Shown here piece by piece: positions 13,588 through 22,500 of a stretch of DNA of 57,012 nt (the first letter of the stretch is position 1; every line of letters begins with the position of its first letter). Under the pieces are notes generated by a model that saw only the letters and a list, made by a program, of their open reading frames with translations, was not told where the DNA came from and ran no database searches. Location of the stretch: assembly GCA_024277255.1 (NCBI GenBank), contig JAJRVQ010000036.1, forward strand, positions 1-57,012. The letters are read 5' to 3'. This stretch comes from Acidobacteriota bacterium. Lineage in GTDB: Bacteria; Acidobacteriota; Thermoanaerobaculia; Multivoradales; SZUA-115. Made by a program: the position numbers and the translations under genes.

Positions 13588-15101
13588 AGACCATCCCCCA
13601 ACATCGCCTCGAGTTCGCCGAGCAGCTCGAAGATCCGCTCTTCCTTCGTGCGCATCGAGCGCACGAGTTCCAGCGCGGGGACGTGCTCGTAGTCGTCCTT
13701 CTTATTGGGGTTGCGCGCCGTGAGGTCCCAGCCCTTTTCCTCGAAGGTTTTGGCCTCGAAATCCACGACCCAGGAGTTGTCGCCTTCGACCTGCTTCTCC
13801 CACTTCGCCAGGAAGTCGGGGAGCTGGCTGCCCTCGATGGGTTTGCGGGTCTGCTTGAGCTCGAAGCCGTCGTTGGTCAGCTCGTAGAACCAGATCTTGT
13901 CGGTGGTGCTGCCGTCTTTGGGGCGGTCAAAGAAGAGCACGTTGGTCTTCACACCGGTGTACGGCAAGAAAGCCCCTGCCGGCAGCGAAAGAATCGTGTG
14001 GACCTTGAAGTGGGTGAGAAGCTTCTTGCGCACCTTGGCGTCGGGGCCGCCGCGAAAGAGCACGCCCTCGGGCAAGATGACGCCCGCGCGCCCACCCTTG
14101 GCGAGGTTGGCCATAATGTGCTGCAAGAACAGGATCTCCGTCGCGGCCGACTGGATGGTGAAGTTGCCCTGGGAGTCGCGGTCCATTTTTCCGCCGTAGG
14201 GCGGATTGGAGAGGATGACCGTGAAGCGCTGCTTCTCGGCGACGTTACTCTCGTGGCGCTCCAGGGTGTCGGCCAGGGCCAGTTCGGCCTTGTCGATGCC
14301 GTGGAGGATCATGTTCATGACGCCGAGCAGGTAGGAAAGCGGCTTGAGCTCGTTACCGACGAAGGTGTCCTTCTGGAAGCGCTCGAAGTCGCCCCCGCTC
14401 ATGTTGGGGTGGTGACGCTTCATGTACTCGGCGGACTCAAAGAGAAAGCCTGCCGTGCCCATGCAGGGGTCGTAGACCCGATCCCCCAGGCGAGGCTTCA
14501 CCACCTCCACCATCGCCTTGACGATGTGGCGCTGGGTGTAGAACTCGCCGGCGTAGCCCGCCGAGTCGCCGGCCACGTCCTTGAGCAGGCGCTCGTAGAT
14601 CTCAGACAGCTCGATGACGTCGGCCTGGCGGCTGAAGTCGATGCGCTCGGCCTGCTCGACCACCCGCGCGAAGCTGCCGGGGCGGCGGCTGTGGTTACGA
14701 ACAGTGGTGAAGATGCGCTGAAACTGGAGCCCCAAGGTGTCATCGCCCAGGGTGATGAGCTTCTCGAAAAGATCGGCGTTGACGAAGCGGAAGACCTCCT
14801 CGGGAGTCTTCAACCCATCGAGCACTCCCTTCTCGCCGGTGAGAGCACGGGTCCACACCGACCAGCGATACTTGCCGTCCAAGCGTCGCTCGTAGGGTGT
14901 CCCCTCGAACTCGGCCTCTTCCTCGCGGCGATCTTCCGAAGCCTCGAAGGCCTTGAGGAAGAAGAGCCAGGAGAGCTGCTCAACGTAGTTGCGGGGCTCA
15001 ACGCCATCGCTGTTGAGCTGGTCGCAGGCATTCTTGACCGCCTGCCTGACAGGATCGCGGCGGGCGTCGGTGCCGTTGCCAGCCTTGTTGTTCAATGTCA
15101 T
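13584..15101 (-). CDS. hsdM: Type I restriction-modification methylase HsdM
   Basis: A 505-residue N6-adenine DNA methyltransferase subunit. The N-terminal helical domain (RNYVEQLSWLFFLKAFEA) is followed by GEFYTQRHIVKAMVEVV, motif I VYDPCMGTAGFL, motif II GNELKPLSY, and an intact catalytic motif IV, LSNPPYGGK (near residue 298). The C-terminal part (PEGVLFRGGPDAKVRKKLL, PAGAFLPYTGVKTNVLFF) is canonical. Its intact NPPY contrasts with VPPW in the downstream fusion. The ATG at 15101 has GAGGAAGG ahead, part of which overlaps the hsdR stop 10 nt upstream; this fits better than an in-frame start at 15185 inside hsdR. It protects host sites and is part of the restriction complex. Confidence 0.92.
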   Translation of the reverse strand: MTLNNKAGNGTDARRDPVRQAVKNACDQLNSDGVEPRNYVEQLSWLFFLKAFEASEDRREEEAEFEGTPYERRLDGKYRWSVWTRALTGEKGVLDGLKTPEEVFRFVNADLFEKLITLGDDTLGLQFQRIFTTVRNHSRRPGSFARVVEQAERIDFSRQADVIELSEIYERLLKDVAGDSAGYAGEFYTQRHIVKAMVEVVKPRLGDRVYDPCMGTAGFLFESAEYMKRHHPNMSGGDFERFQKDTFVGNELKPLSYLLGVMNMILHGIDKAELALADTLERHESNVAEKQRFTVILSNPPYGGKMDRDSQGNFTIQSAATEILFLQHIMANLAKGGRAGVILPEGVLFRGGPDAKVRKKLLTHFKVHTILSLPAGAFLPYTGVKTNVLFFDRPKDGSTTDKIWFYELTNDGFELKQTRKPIEGSQLPDFLAKWEKQVEGDNSWVVDFEAKTFEEKGWDLTARNPNKKDDYEHVPALELVRSMRTKEERIFELLGELEAMLGDGL

Positions 15102-15111
15102 CGAGCCTTCC

Positions 15112-17409
15112 TCAAGCGACCAGTGGGACATAGAGATGGCGCTTGACCGCTTCGAGGTCGGCGCGGAGCTGTTTGGCATCGCCATAGCGCTTCAAGAGCT
15201 GGGTGAAGCTGCCAAAACGTGCCGCGAACTGGGGCGTGCGGAAGGTGCGGGCGTCTTCGAGATCGTCAACGCCAAAGAGCGGGTAGTGGTCGAGGCAGGT
15301 TTCCCAGAACTTCAGCCGGATGCGCTCCTCGTCCGGGACAGCATCTTCGTCTAGGCGGGTCAGGAGCCAGTCTTGGTCGTAGTCCCAGAAGTGGGCCACG
15401 CGGTCGCGGCGATCCGGCACGCGGACCAGATCGAAGGCCACCTTGGCCAGCACGTCGACATCGTCGGTCTCGGGTAGGTCGAGGAAGTAGCGGAAAGCAG
15501 CGACATGGACATCTTGGTCGCGCAGCTCTGCCCGGAGTTCCTGACGCGTGAGCTTGTCGACCCAGGTGTCGAGCAGCGCCTTGAGATCCGGGGTGACCAA
15601 CGTGCGAATCGCATCCTTGGATTGCTCGGTGTACTCGTCGAAGGGGATTTTGCGGCCGTCGGCCAGACAGACGAAGCGCCGGCTGTCGGACAGCTCGATG
15701 CTCACGCCCTCTTCGACGTCCACCCGCTTGGGCGTGTCCGTTTTCTTGGGGGGCTTGCTCTTGGGCTTGCGCGTTCTGTCCTGGTTGGCGGGGTGGCCGT
15801 CGAACTCGGCGTCTTCGAGCGCGCTGGCGCCCGAGTAGTCCCAGATGGTGAAGTAGCGCTTGTCGACGTCGGGGTCGTCGCACAGCCGGGTGCCGCGCCC
15901 CTTCATCTGCTTGTAGAGGATGGCGCTGCGCAGGGGGCGCACGAAGACGATGTTCTTGACGTCGGGGGCGTCGAAGCCGGTGGTCAGCAAGTCGACGGTG
16001 ACGGCGACGCGAGGCTTGGCCCGGCCGACCTCTTGAAAATTGCGCTCGAGCTGGTGCGAGTTCCGCTCGGAGCGCGTGATGCGGGCAGCGTACTCGGAGT
16101 CGCCCGCAATGCGACGCAGCTCCTGGGCCATCAAGGCGGCGTGGGTGTCGTTGACACAAAAAACGATGGTCTTCTCATCCTGCAGCCCGTACTTCTTGAG
16201 CTGTGCGTACAGGTCCTCGGCGATCCATTTCGTGCGGTCAGGCAGCGAGACATCGCGCTCGAAGTGCTTGGTCTCGTAGCGCCGCCCATCCGGGCCTTCG
16301 TAGCCCTCGTCGTCGACGTTGGTGATGCGCTGTTCGAGCAGATAGGGGACGAGGTAACCATCCTCGATGGCTTGCTTGAGGGAGTAGGTGAAGATCGGTT
16401 CACCGAAGTACTCGTAGCTGTCGCGGCGCAACTCCTCCGGGCTAAGATCGCGGCCTTCTTTGCGCAATTCGCGAGGGGTTGCGGTGAGGCCGAGCTGGTA
16501 GGCCCGTTGGAAGTGCTCCAGCACGCCGAACCAATCGCCAAAGCCCGAGCGGTGGCACTCGTCGATGACGATGAGGTCGAAGAAGTCCGCCTCGTAGTAC
16601 TCGTAGAGCTTCTTGCCGTCAAGCTCTTCGTCGAGGTTCTGGTAGTTGGCGAAGAAAACCTTCCCCACGCGGTGGGTTCCGGTCTTCACACTGCGCTTGT
16701 CGATAGTGACGCGCTCGTCAACCGGGAAGCCGTTGAAGGCCCGATAGGCCTGCCCCTTGAGGCTGTTGCGGTCGGTGAGGAAGAGCACGTGGCCACGTGG
16801 AAAGACGTCGGTTTGTAGCAGCTTCCACGCCAGCTGAAACACCGTGAAGGTCTTGCCTGTCCCCGTCGCCATGAGCAGCAAGACGCGCTTGTTCTCCTGC
16901 GAGAACTGATAGAGCGTCTCGGTGATCGCCCGCTCCTGGTAGGGCCGGACTTTCTTGCGCGAGATCTGGTCAACATGCCAGTCCGCCAGGAAGGGTCCCT
17001 TCCACTCCACCGGGATGGTGTTGCACCCCATGTAGTGCAGGACGTCTCCGGGCGTCGGCGGAGTGCTCTGCGAGAAATACTCGCCGGTCTCGTTGTCGGT
17101 GACGATGTACTCGCGGCCGTTGCTGGCAATAGAGAAACGCAGGCTCAGGCGCTGGGCGTAGCGGGAGGCCTGCTGCGTCCCGCCTGCGGCATCCTTCTCT
17201 TCCTGCTTGGCCTCCAAGATGGCCAGCGGCATTCCGTAGAGGTTGAGGACGTAGTCGGCGACGATCTGCTGGTGCTCGTCGTACATCCGCTCGCCCGACA
17301 GGTTCACCCGCCCGGGACCGATGAGCACCTCTCGATCCCACGACCAACCCGCAGCCTTGAGCGCTGGCTCAATCAGTTCTCGGCAGGTCTCTGTTTCGTT
17401 GCGGCTCAT
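15112..17409 (-). CDS. hsdR: Type I restriction endonuclease subunit HsdR (EcoEI-like)
   Basis: A 765-residue restriction and translocation subunit. The N-terminal nuclease carries a PD-(D/E)xK core: Asp52 in VADYVLNLYG, then Glu66 and Lys68 in AILEAKQ. Two RecA-like motor domains follow: Walker A MATGTGKT (Lys186), DECH box at 283-286 (VIDECHRSGFGDW), motif III LGLTATP, and a second domain with VTVDLLTTGFDAPDVK and QMKGRGTRLC. The C-terminal ~200 residues match the EcoEI-type HsdR C-terminal domain that docks on HsdM/HsdS. All catalytic residues seen are intact, so the system should be able to restrict. It is the first gene of the operon, 80 nt downstream of a truncated activator gene. Confidence 0.92.
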   Translation of the reverse strand: MSRNETETCRELIEPALKAAGWSWDREVLIGPGRVNLSGERMYDEHQQIVADYVLNLYGMPLAILEAKQEEKDAAGGTQQASRYAQRLSLRFSIASNGREYIVTDNETGEYFSQSTPPTPGDVLHYMGCNTIPVEWKGPFLADWHVDQISRKKVRPYQERAITETLYQFSQENKRVLLLMATGTGKTFTVFQLAWKLLQTDVFPRGHVLFLTDRNSLKGQAYRAFNGFPVDERVTIDKRSVKTGTHRVGKVFFANYQNLDEELDGKKLYEYYEADFFDLIVIDECHRSGFGDWFGVLEHFQRAYQLGLTATPRELRKEGRDLSPEELRRDSYEYFGEPIFTYSLKQAIEDGYLVPYLLEQRITNVDDEGYEGPDGRRYETKHFERDVSLPDRTKWIAEDLYAQLKKYGLQDEKTIVFCVNDTHAALMAQELRRIAGDSEYAARITRSERNSHQLERNFQEVGRAKPRVAVTVDLLTTGFDAPDVKNIVFVRPLRSAILYKQMKGRGTRLCDDPDVDKRYFTIWDYSGASALEDAEFDGHPANQDRTRKPKSKPPKKTDTPKRVDVEEGVSIELSDSRRFVCLADGRKIPFDEYTEQSKDAIRTLVTPDLKALLDTWVDKLTRQELRAELRDQDVHVAAFRYFLDLPETDDVDVLAKVAFDLVRVPDRRDRVAHFWDYDQDWLLTRLDEDAVPDEERIRLKFWETCLDHYPLFGVDDLEDARTFRTPQFAARFGSFTQLLKRYGDAKQLRADLEAVKRHLYVPLVA

Positions 17410-17488
17410 GGTGGATCCTTAGTCCAGAGCGTGTCGGCAAGGGGCCGGCTCCTCCGTGACCGTAGCAGTTTCCGCAATTGTCGTGCCA

Positions 17489-17880
17489 TCAAGTCTCCAC
17501 CCCGTATTTCTTCAGCCAGTTGGTGAGCGTCTGGTAGCTCGGTAGCCCGACGAGTTCGGCGGCTCTGGTCTTGTTTCCGCGGGCCTCATCCATCGCGCGA
17601 TCGAGGTAGTGCCGAGCGACGGTGTTGAGGATTTCCGGCAGATCCAGGCCTTCCCCGAGGGGCTTGCCGAGAACGCCGCTGGCCTCAACGGGTCGAGGCG
17701 GCAGCAGCGCATCCCGAGCATCCTCGCCGCGGATCTCCTTGCCCCCACACCACAGAGCCGCACGGCGCAAGGTGTTGAGCAGCTCGCGAATGTTGCCCGG
17801 CCAGGGATGCTGGAGCAAGAAATTTCTTGCGCCAGCAGAAAGAATCTTGCGCTCGTAGCCAGGCTCCGAAATCCTGGACT
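17489..17880 (-). pseudogene. Truncated sigma-54-dependent activator (C-terminal fragment)
   Basis: The surviving ~130 codons encode the end of an AAA+ sigma-54 activator domain (ERKILSAGARNFLLQ, HPWPGNIREL, NTLRRAALWCGGKEI) and a Fis-type helix-turn-helix (DEARGNKTRAAELVGLPSYQTLTNWLKKYG). An in-frame TGA lies at about 17882, and nothing upstream encodes the rest of the ATPase domain (GAFTGA loop, Walker motifs). The closest family is RtcR-like regulators (recognition from motif layout, moderate confidence). It was probably a regulator linked to the adjacent RM operon that was cut off by rearrangement at the repeat-rich segment upstream. Confidence 0.75.
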
Positions 17881-18222
17881 GTCATGGCGCTCGTGCTCAT
17901 CAACTCCCTCGGGTTCTCGGTATCGCGTGACGGATGGGCATGATAGTCCCATCGTGTCCAACAAACAACGGGACTTCGCGGAGAGCATGGGCCTCTTTGC
18001 TGGTGGTGGCTCGGAAGTCCTCGCCAGCAGCAACCCTCGGTGTTGCTGCTGAGATGGACTCGCCATAGGCTGGAGCACCCACTTCGCGGGCGAGCGGCTC
18101 GCGGTTGAGGCGCGCCTGGCGAAGGAAGGCTCGCCGTCAAGGTCGGTCGCGGAATACCTCCAGCAACCCGGTGCCGAAGCCAACTCTCTGACCGGTACCG
18201 CGATTCGCCAGGCAGTGCCATT
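17881..18222. other. Non-coding or decayed sequence
   Basis: No intact gene is seen here. Short open frames exist on the minus strand (one at 17900-18082) but they lack a ribosome-binding site, a domain or a plausible N-terminus. The stretch lies where the missing part of the sigma-54 activator gene would be and is probably debris of rearrangement. Confidence 0.4.
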
Positions 18223-18279
18223 CGGAGCACGGGCGCAGCACGCTGCGCCCCTACGAAGGAAGGTTCCCGGCTAGTTGCC
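18223..18279. repeat. REP-like repeat, right copy
   Basis: A direct-orientation match to 5148-5205, differing by one base in an A run. It contains the palindrome GGGCGCAGCACGCTGCGCCC at 18231-18250. It leads within about 20 bp into the first TIR element, as the left copy leads into the collapsed mini-element. Confidence 0.85.
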
Positions 18280-18300
18280 CGTCCCCCACCCACACCCCAA

Positions 18301-18497
18301 GGCCGTGGCGCTGTCGCGGCTGCGCCTGAGTCCGCGGGCAAGCCCGATCGCAGTCCTCGACTCGGCCCGCGTAGGAGGAGCGGCGACTGTTGTCTGAGGA
18401 GCGAAGCGACGAGTTCGGGCGCCGCCCGGAGCGAGCCGACACGCAGTCCTAGGATCACCCACGCGGACGACCGTGCAGCCGCGACAGCGCCATGGCC
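18301..18497. repeat. TIR element, copy 1 (MITE-like, ~197 bp)
   Basis: Bounded by a 22 bp left end GGCCGTGGCGCTGTCGCGGC+TG (18301-18322) whose reverse complement recurs at 18476-18497 with one mismatch. The interior has nested GC-rich inverted repeats. It is a direct repeat of the element at 19369 with about 15 differences by eye. It encodes nothing credible. Confidence 0.75.
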
Positions 18498-18508
18498 GCT
18501 CCCCGCAC

Positions 18509-18841
18509 TCAGGCCGCGCTGCGCACTCCCGACGCCCCAATCACAGTCGCCAAGTCCCGGCACGTTGCCCCAGCCGTCAACAACGCTTTCATCAGCAGAT
18601 CGATCGATACCGCGGAATCGGCCGATTCCATCTTAGCGACCCGTGGCTGACTGGAGCCCATCGCCTCGGCGAGCTGACTCTGTGTCCACCCGAGGCCCTG
18701 GCGGCGTTCACGGAGACTCCGAGCGAGTGCCACCTTCATCTCCACAAATGCGGCTTCCTCTTTGTTCAGCCCGAGGAACTCCGCCGAATCGCCAACCTTC
18801 CAGCCACCACTTTCCAGCCGGGTTTGTTTGGTTTTCTTCAT
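18509..18841 (-). CDS. higA: XRE-family antitoxin, HigA-like
   Basis: A 110-residue DNA-binding antitoxin. A charged N-terminal segment contains EFLGLNKEEAAFVEMKVALA, a signature of HigA-type antitoxins, followed by a helix-turn-helix (WTQSQLAEAMGSSQPRVAKME, about residues 52-72) and a helical tail. I use the ATG at 18841, preceded by GGGAG, rather than an in-frame start at 18898 inside the toxin gene. It overlaps the toxin stop by 4 nt (ATGA). Toxin first, antitoxin second is the HigBA order. HigA usually represses the shared promoter. Confidence 0.85.
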   Translation of the reverse strand: MKKTKQTRLESGGWKVGDSAEFLGLNKEEAAFVEMKVALARSLRERRQGLGWTQSQLAEAMGSSQPRVAKMESADSAVSIDLLMKALLTAGATCRDLATVIGASGVRSAA

Positions 18842-19194
18842 TGGGATTCTCCCTTCTCTCTCACAATTTCGTCGTACCGCCGAAGCCTCGCCTGACACAC
18901 ATGAACCACCGACGCTGGAGTCTTCGCCGTCTTCTTCGCGAACACCTCCACCAAGACAATCGCGTCATCGTCGACTCTGTAGATCAAACGCCAATTCTGA
19001 TTCTTGTCTCTCACTCGCAGCTCGTGGCATCTCGAACCGATACTCGGCATCGGTCGCGACTGCGGAAGCGACAACACTTCGCCACCTTGCAACCGCCGCA
19101 GCAGAACACCGGCCTCGATCCGGGCCTCAGCCGAGAACGGTGGAGTCCGAACCTCCCCGTGCAGCCATACGAGAGGTTTCGACTTCCTAGTCAC
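18838..19194 (-). CDS. higB: RelE/HigB-type toxin (Gp49-like)
   Basis: A 118-residue toxin of the phage-derived Gp49/HigB family (RelE fold), whose characterised members cut mRNA on the ribosome. Family features: KPLVWLHGEVRTPPFS at the N-terminus, EAGVLLRRLQGGE, the RCHELRVRDKNQNWRLIYRV core, and VEVFAKKTAKTP near the end. I place the start at the GTG at 19194, with a GAGG close ahead; longer starts run into the flanking repeat and are not family-like. The module is enclosed by two direct copies of a ~197 bp TIR element. Confidence 0.85.
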   Translation of the reverse strand: MTRKSKPLVWLHGEVRTPPFSAEARIEAGVLLRRLQGGEVLSLPQSRPMPSIGSRCHELRVRDKNQNWRLIYRVDDDAIVLVEVFAKKTAKTPASVVHVCQARLRRYDEIVREKGESQ

Positions 19195-19368
19195 AGCCTC
19201 AGCATATATCAGATCTGATATCCGGCAAGCCAAAGACGAACAAGGGCCAGCCCAAGAGGTTCCCCACCGTTCCACCCAGGGCCGTGCCGCTGTAGCCGCC
19301 GTTGCGCCCAAGCCCACCAACCAGCCCACCCACCAACAACCTGCCTTCTCCCCCCACCCACACCCAAA

Positions 19369-19566
19369 GGCCGTGGCGCTGTCGCGGCTGCGCCTGAGTC
19401 CGCGGGCAAGCCCGACCGCAGTCCACCACTCGGCCCGCGCAGGAGGAGCGGCGACTGTTGTTTGAGGAGCAAAGCGACGAGTTCGGGCGCCGCCCGGAGC
19501 GGGCCGACACGCAGTCCTAGGATCACCCAAGCGGACGGCCAGCGCAGCCGCGACAGCGACACGGCC
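19369..19566. repeat. TIR element, copy 2 (MITE-like, ~198 bp)
   Basis: The same element and orientation as 18301-18497. Left end at 19369-19390, inverted right end at 19545-19566. The CCCCCACCCACACCCAAA flank left of it is also shared with copy 1. The 393 bp gap 19195-19587 holds this element plus about 170 bp with a possible third, very diverged left end near 19278. Confidence 0.75.
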
Positions 19567-19587
19567 GTCCCACGAGTCTCCTAGCGC

Positions 19588-22500
19588 TCAGTCTCCCCGA
19601 TCGAGCAACGAATACACCGCCGGAATGATCAACAACGTCAACGCCGTCGAAGCGATCAGCCCACCGATCACCGTCAACGCCATCGGCGTGCGCAGCTCGC
19701 TGCCCTCCCCCAGCCCGAGCGCCATCGGCAACAAACCCAAGACCGTCGTCGCCGTGGTCATCAAGATCGGACGCAACCGCACGCGACCGGCCTTCTTCAG
19801 CGCTTCCAACTTGGCCATGCCCTCCTTGCGCCGCAGCCGGTTGGTGTAGTCGATCAGCAGGATCGCGTTGTTGACCACGATCCCGGCCAGCAGGATCGCG
19901 CCGATCAAGACCACCACGCTGATCGCCACATCGAAGAGATTGAGCGTGGCGAGGACACCGACGATCGAGAACGGCACGCTGAGCAAGATCACGAACGGGT
20001 GGAGCAGCGACTCGAATTGCGAGGCCATCACCAGATAGACCATGAAGATGGCCAGCAAGATCGCCATCTTCATGCTGTCGAACGAGGTCTCCATCTCCTG
20101 GCGCTGGCCGCCGAGCTTCCAATCGAAACCGGCTGGGAAGGGGATCTCGGCGACTGCCGCGCTGATCTCTTCGGAGACCGCACCCAGGTCGCGGCCGTCT
20201 AGGTTGGCGGTGATCAGGGCCACCCGCTCACTGTCGGCTCGGCGGATCTCGGCCGGGCCGATCGTTTCCGTCACCTCGGCCACGGCGGTCAGCGGGATCG
20301 CCGTCTTGCCCGCCTGTTCAATTACCAAGTTGCGCAGGTCGGCCACGCTGTCGCGGAAGCCCTCTTGCGCGCGCAGCCGGATGTCGATCGTGCGGTCGTC
20401 GCGGTTGATGTCGGTGGCGACCGTGCCCTGCACCTTCTGGCGCACCACCGCGGCCACCTCGTCCAGGTTCAGCCCCAGCGCCGCTAGCCGGTCGCGCTTG
20501 AAGCGGATCTCCAGCTCCGGGTTGCCCCCCTCGGTTGAAGACTTGACGTCGACCAACCCTTCGATGGCGCTCATCCGCTCCACCGCCAGCGCCGCCAACC
20601 GCTCCAGCAGTTTCAGGTTGTAGCCGCGAATCTCCAACTCGATCGGCGTCTTGAAACTGAAATAGGAAGGACGACCGAAACGGTATTCCAAGTCCCCTTG
20701 GGCGTCCAGCTGCTCGCGCAAGCTCTCCATCACCGCCTCTTCGCGCTGGCGCGAGATCGGCGGATCGAGGGTCAGTGTCACCTGGCCGAGGTTCTCCCGT
20801 TTCTCGCCCGCTACCCCGCCCTGCTCATTCGACGTGCCGATCACCGTGTAGACCGTGCGGATTCCGGGCAGCGCAGCCGCCTGTTTCTCTAGCTTCTCCA
20901 GCCGGCGGCGGGTGATATCGAGATGCGTTCCCGGCGGCAATTCCGCGTCGATGAAAAGCTCACCCTGAATCAACTCCGGAATCAGCTCGGTCCCCAAGTT
21001 GCCGGCGGTCAACAGACTCCCGGCGAGGAGCAGCAAGCTCAAGGTCAGGGTCAGCCCCGGCGCCTTGAGTACCCACCCGAGAAGGCGCTCATAGAACCGG
21101 CCTATGGCGTCGAAGGTCGCTGTGAAGAGACGCATGGGTAGCGCCAAGACCAGCATCACCAACCGACCCAGACCACCGAACAGCAGCTTGAACACCCGGC
21201 CGACCCACAGGGCCACAAAGTAGAGCAGCGACGCTAGCCAGGCCAGCGAGAGAAGATAGCCCACCCAGCGCAACGCAAAGCGTAGGCCACCCTCGTCCTC
21301 ATCCCGCCGCGGCGCTCGCCGGCGCTTCGCCGCCTCCTTGTCGCCCTCCTCGGCGAAGTCGAACCGGCGCGAGGCGAGCATTGGAATCACCGTCAGGGCG
21401 ACCAGCAGCGAGACGATCAGAGAGAAGGTGACGGTTAGCGCCTGATCGCCGAAGAGCTGGCCGGCGATTCCCTCGACGAAGACGATCGGGGCGAAAACGC
21501 AGACGGTGGTCAGCGTGCTGGCCACCACCGCGCGAGACACCTCACCGGCGCCGGCCTGCGCCGCCTCGACTTCGCCCAGCCCTGAGTCACGCCGGCGCTG
21601 GATCGCCTCCAGGACGACGATCGAGTTGTCGACCAGCAGACCTATACCGAGCGTCAAGCCGCCCAACGACATGATGTTGAGCGAGACCCCGAAGGCGTAC
21701 ATCAGGAAGAAAGTCGCCACCACCGAGATCGGAATCGAGATGCCGATGATCACCGTCGTCTTGAAACTGCGCAGGAAGAAGAAGAGCACCAGGATGGCCA
21801 GGCTGCCGCCGAAGACCGCGGTGTTCAGCACCTCGTTCACCGACTGGCGAATGTAGCGCGACTGATCGGTGATCACCGTCAGCTCTAGGTCGGGGTCGAT
21901 CACCCGCAACTCTTCGCTCAAGCTGTCCAGATTGCTGGTGACGGCGTTGGCGACCGTCACCGTGTTGGTGCCACCCTCTTTGTAGACCGCGACTTCGACG
22001 CTCTCGCGCCCGTCGATGCGGGTGATGATTTCGCGCTCTTTGTGGCCCTTGAAGCCCCGGCCGATGTCGCGCAAGCGCACCACCGCCCCCTGCGAGCGAT
22101 CGATTACCGTTTCGGCGATGTCTTCGGGCCGTAGGAACTCGTTGACCGTGCGCACCAGGTACTCGGTCTGCCCTTCGCGCAAACGGCCGCCGGTGAGATT
22201 GACGTTCTCCTGCGCCAGCCGCTGGCCCACGCGGTCGATCGACAGCCCGAGATTGGACATCCGCCGCTCGTCGATCTCGACCTGGATCTCCTCTTCGAGA
22301 CCGCCGCTGACCAGCACCGCCGCGACCCCCTCGATCCGTTCGAGCGAGCGCTGCAGCCGTTCCTCGGCGATCAAACGCATGCGGACCAAATCGCTTTGAC
22401 CGCTGATCCCGATACGCAAGATCGGGTCGAGCGACGGGTCGTAGCGCAGAAGAATCGGCCGCTCGGCGATCAGCGGTAGGCGGATCAGATCGAGCCGCTC

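Noticed and set aside
13683..15146. 487-codon plus-strand open frame opposite hsdM
   Set aside because: Antisense frame of a GC-rich gene; the product is a Val/Leu/Gly/Glu mixture with no domain, and hsdM has clear motifs on the other strand.
15505..16818. 437-codon plus-strand open frame opposite hsdR
   Set aside because: Antisense frame; hsdR carries all motor and nuclease motifs on the minus strand.
17685..18563. Long minus-strand frame through the REP and TIR repeats
   Set aside because: Its sequence follows the repeat and is echoed in the second repeat copy (19209-19562); it is a property of the repeat, not a gene.
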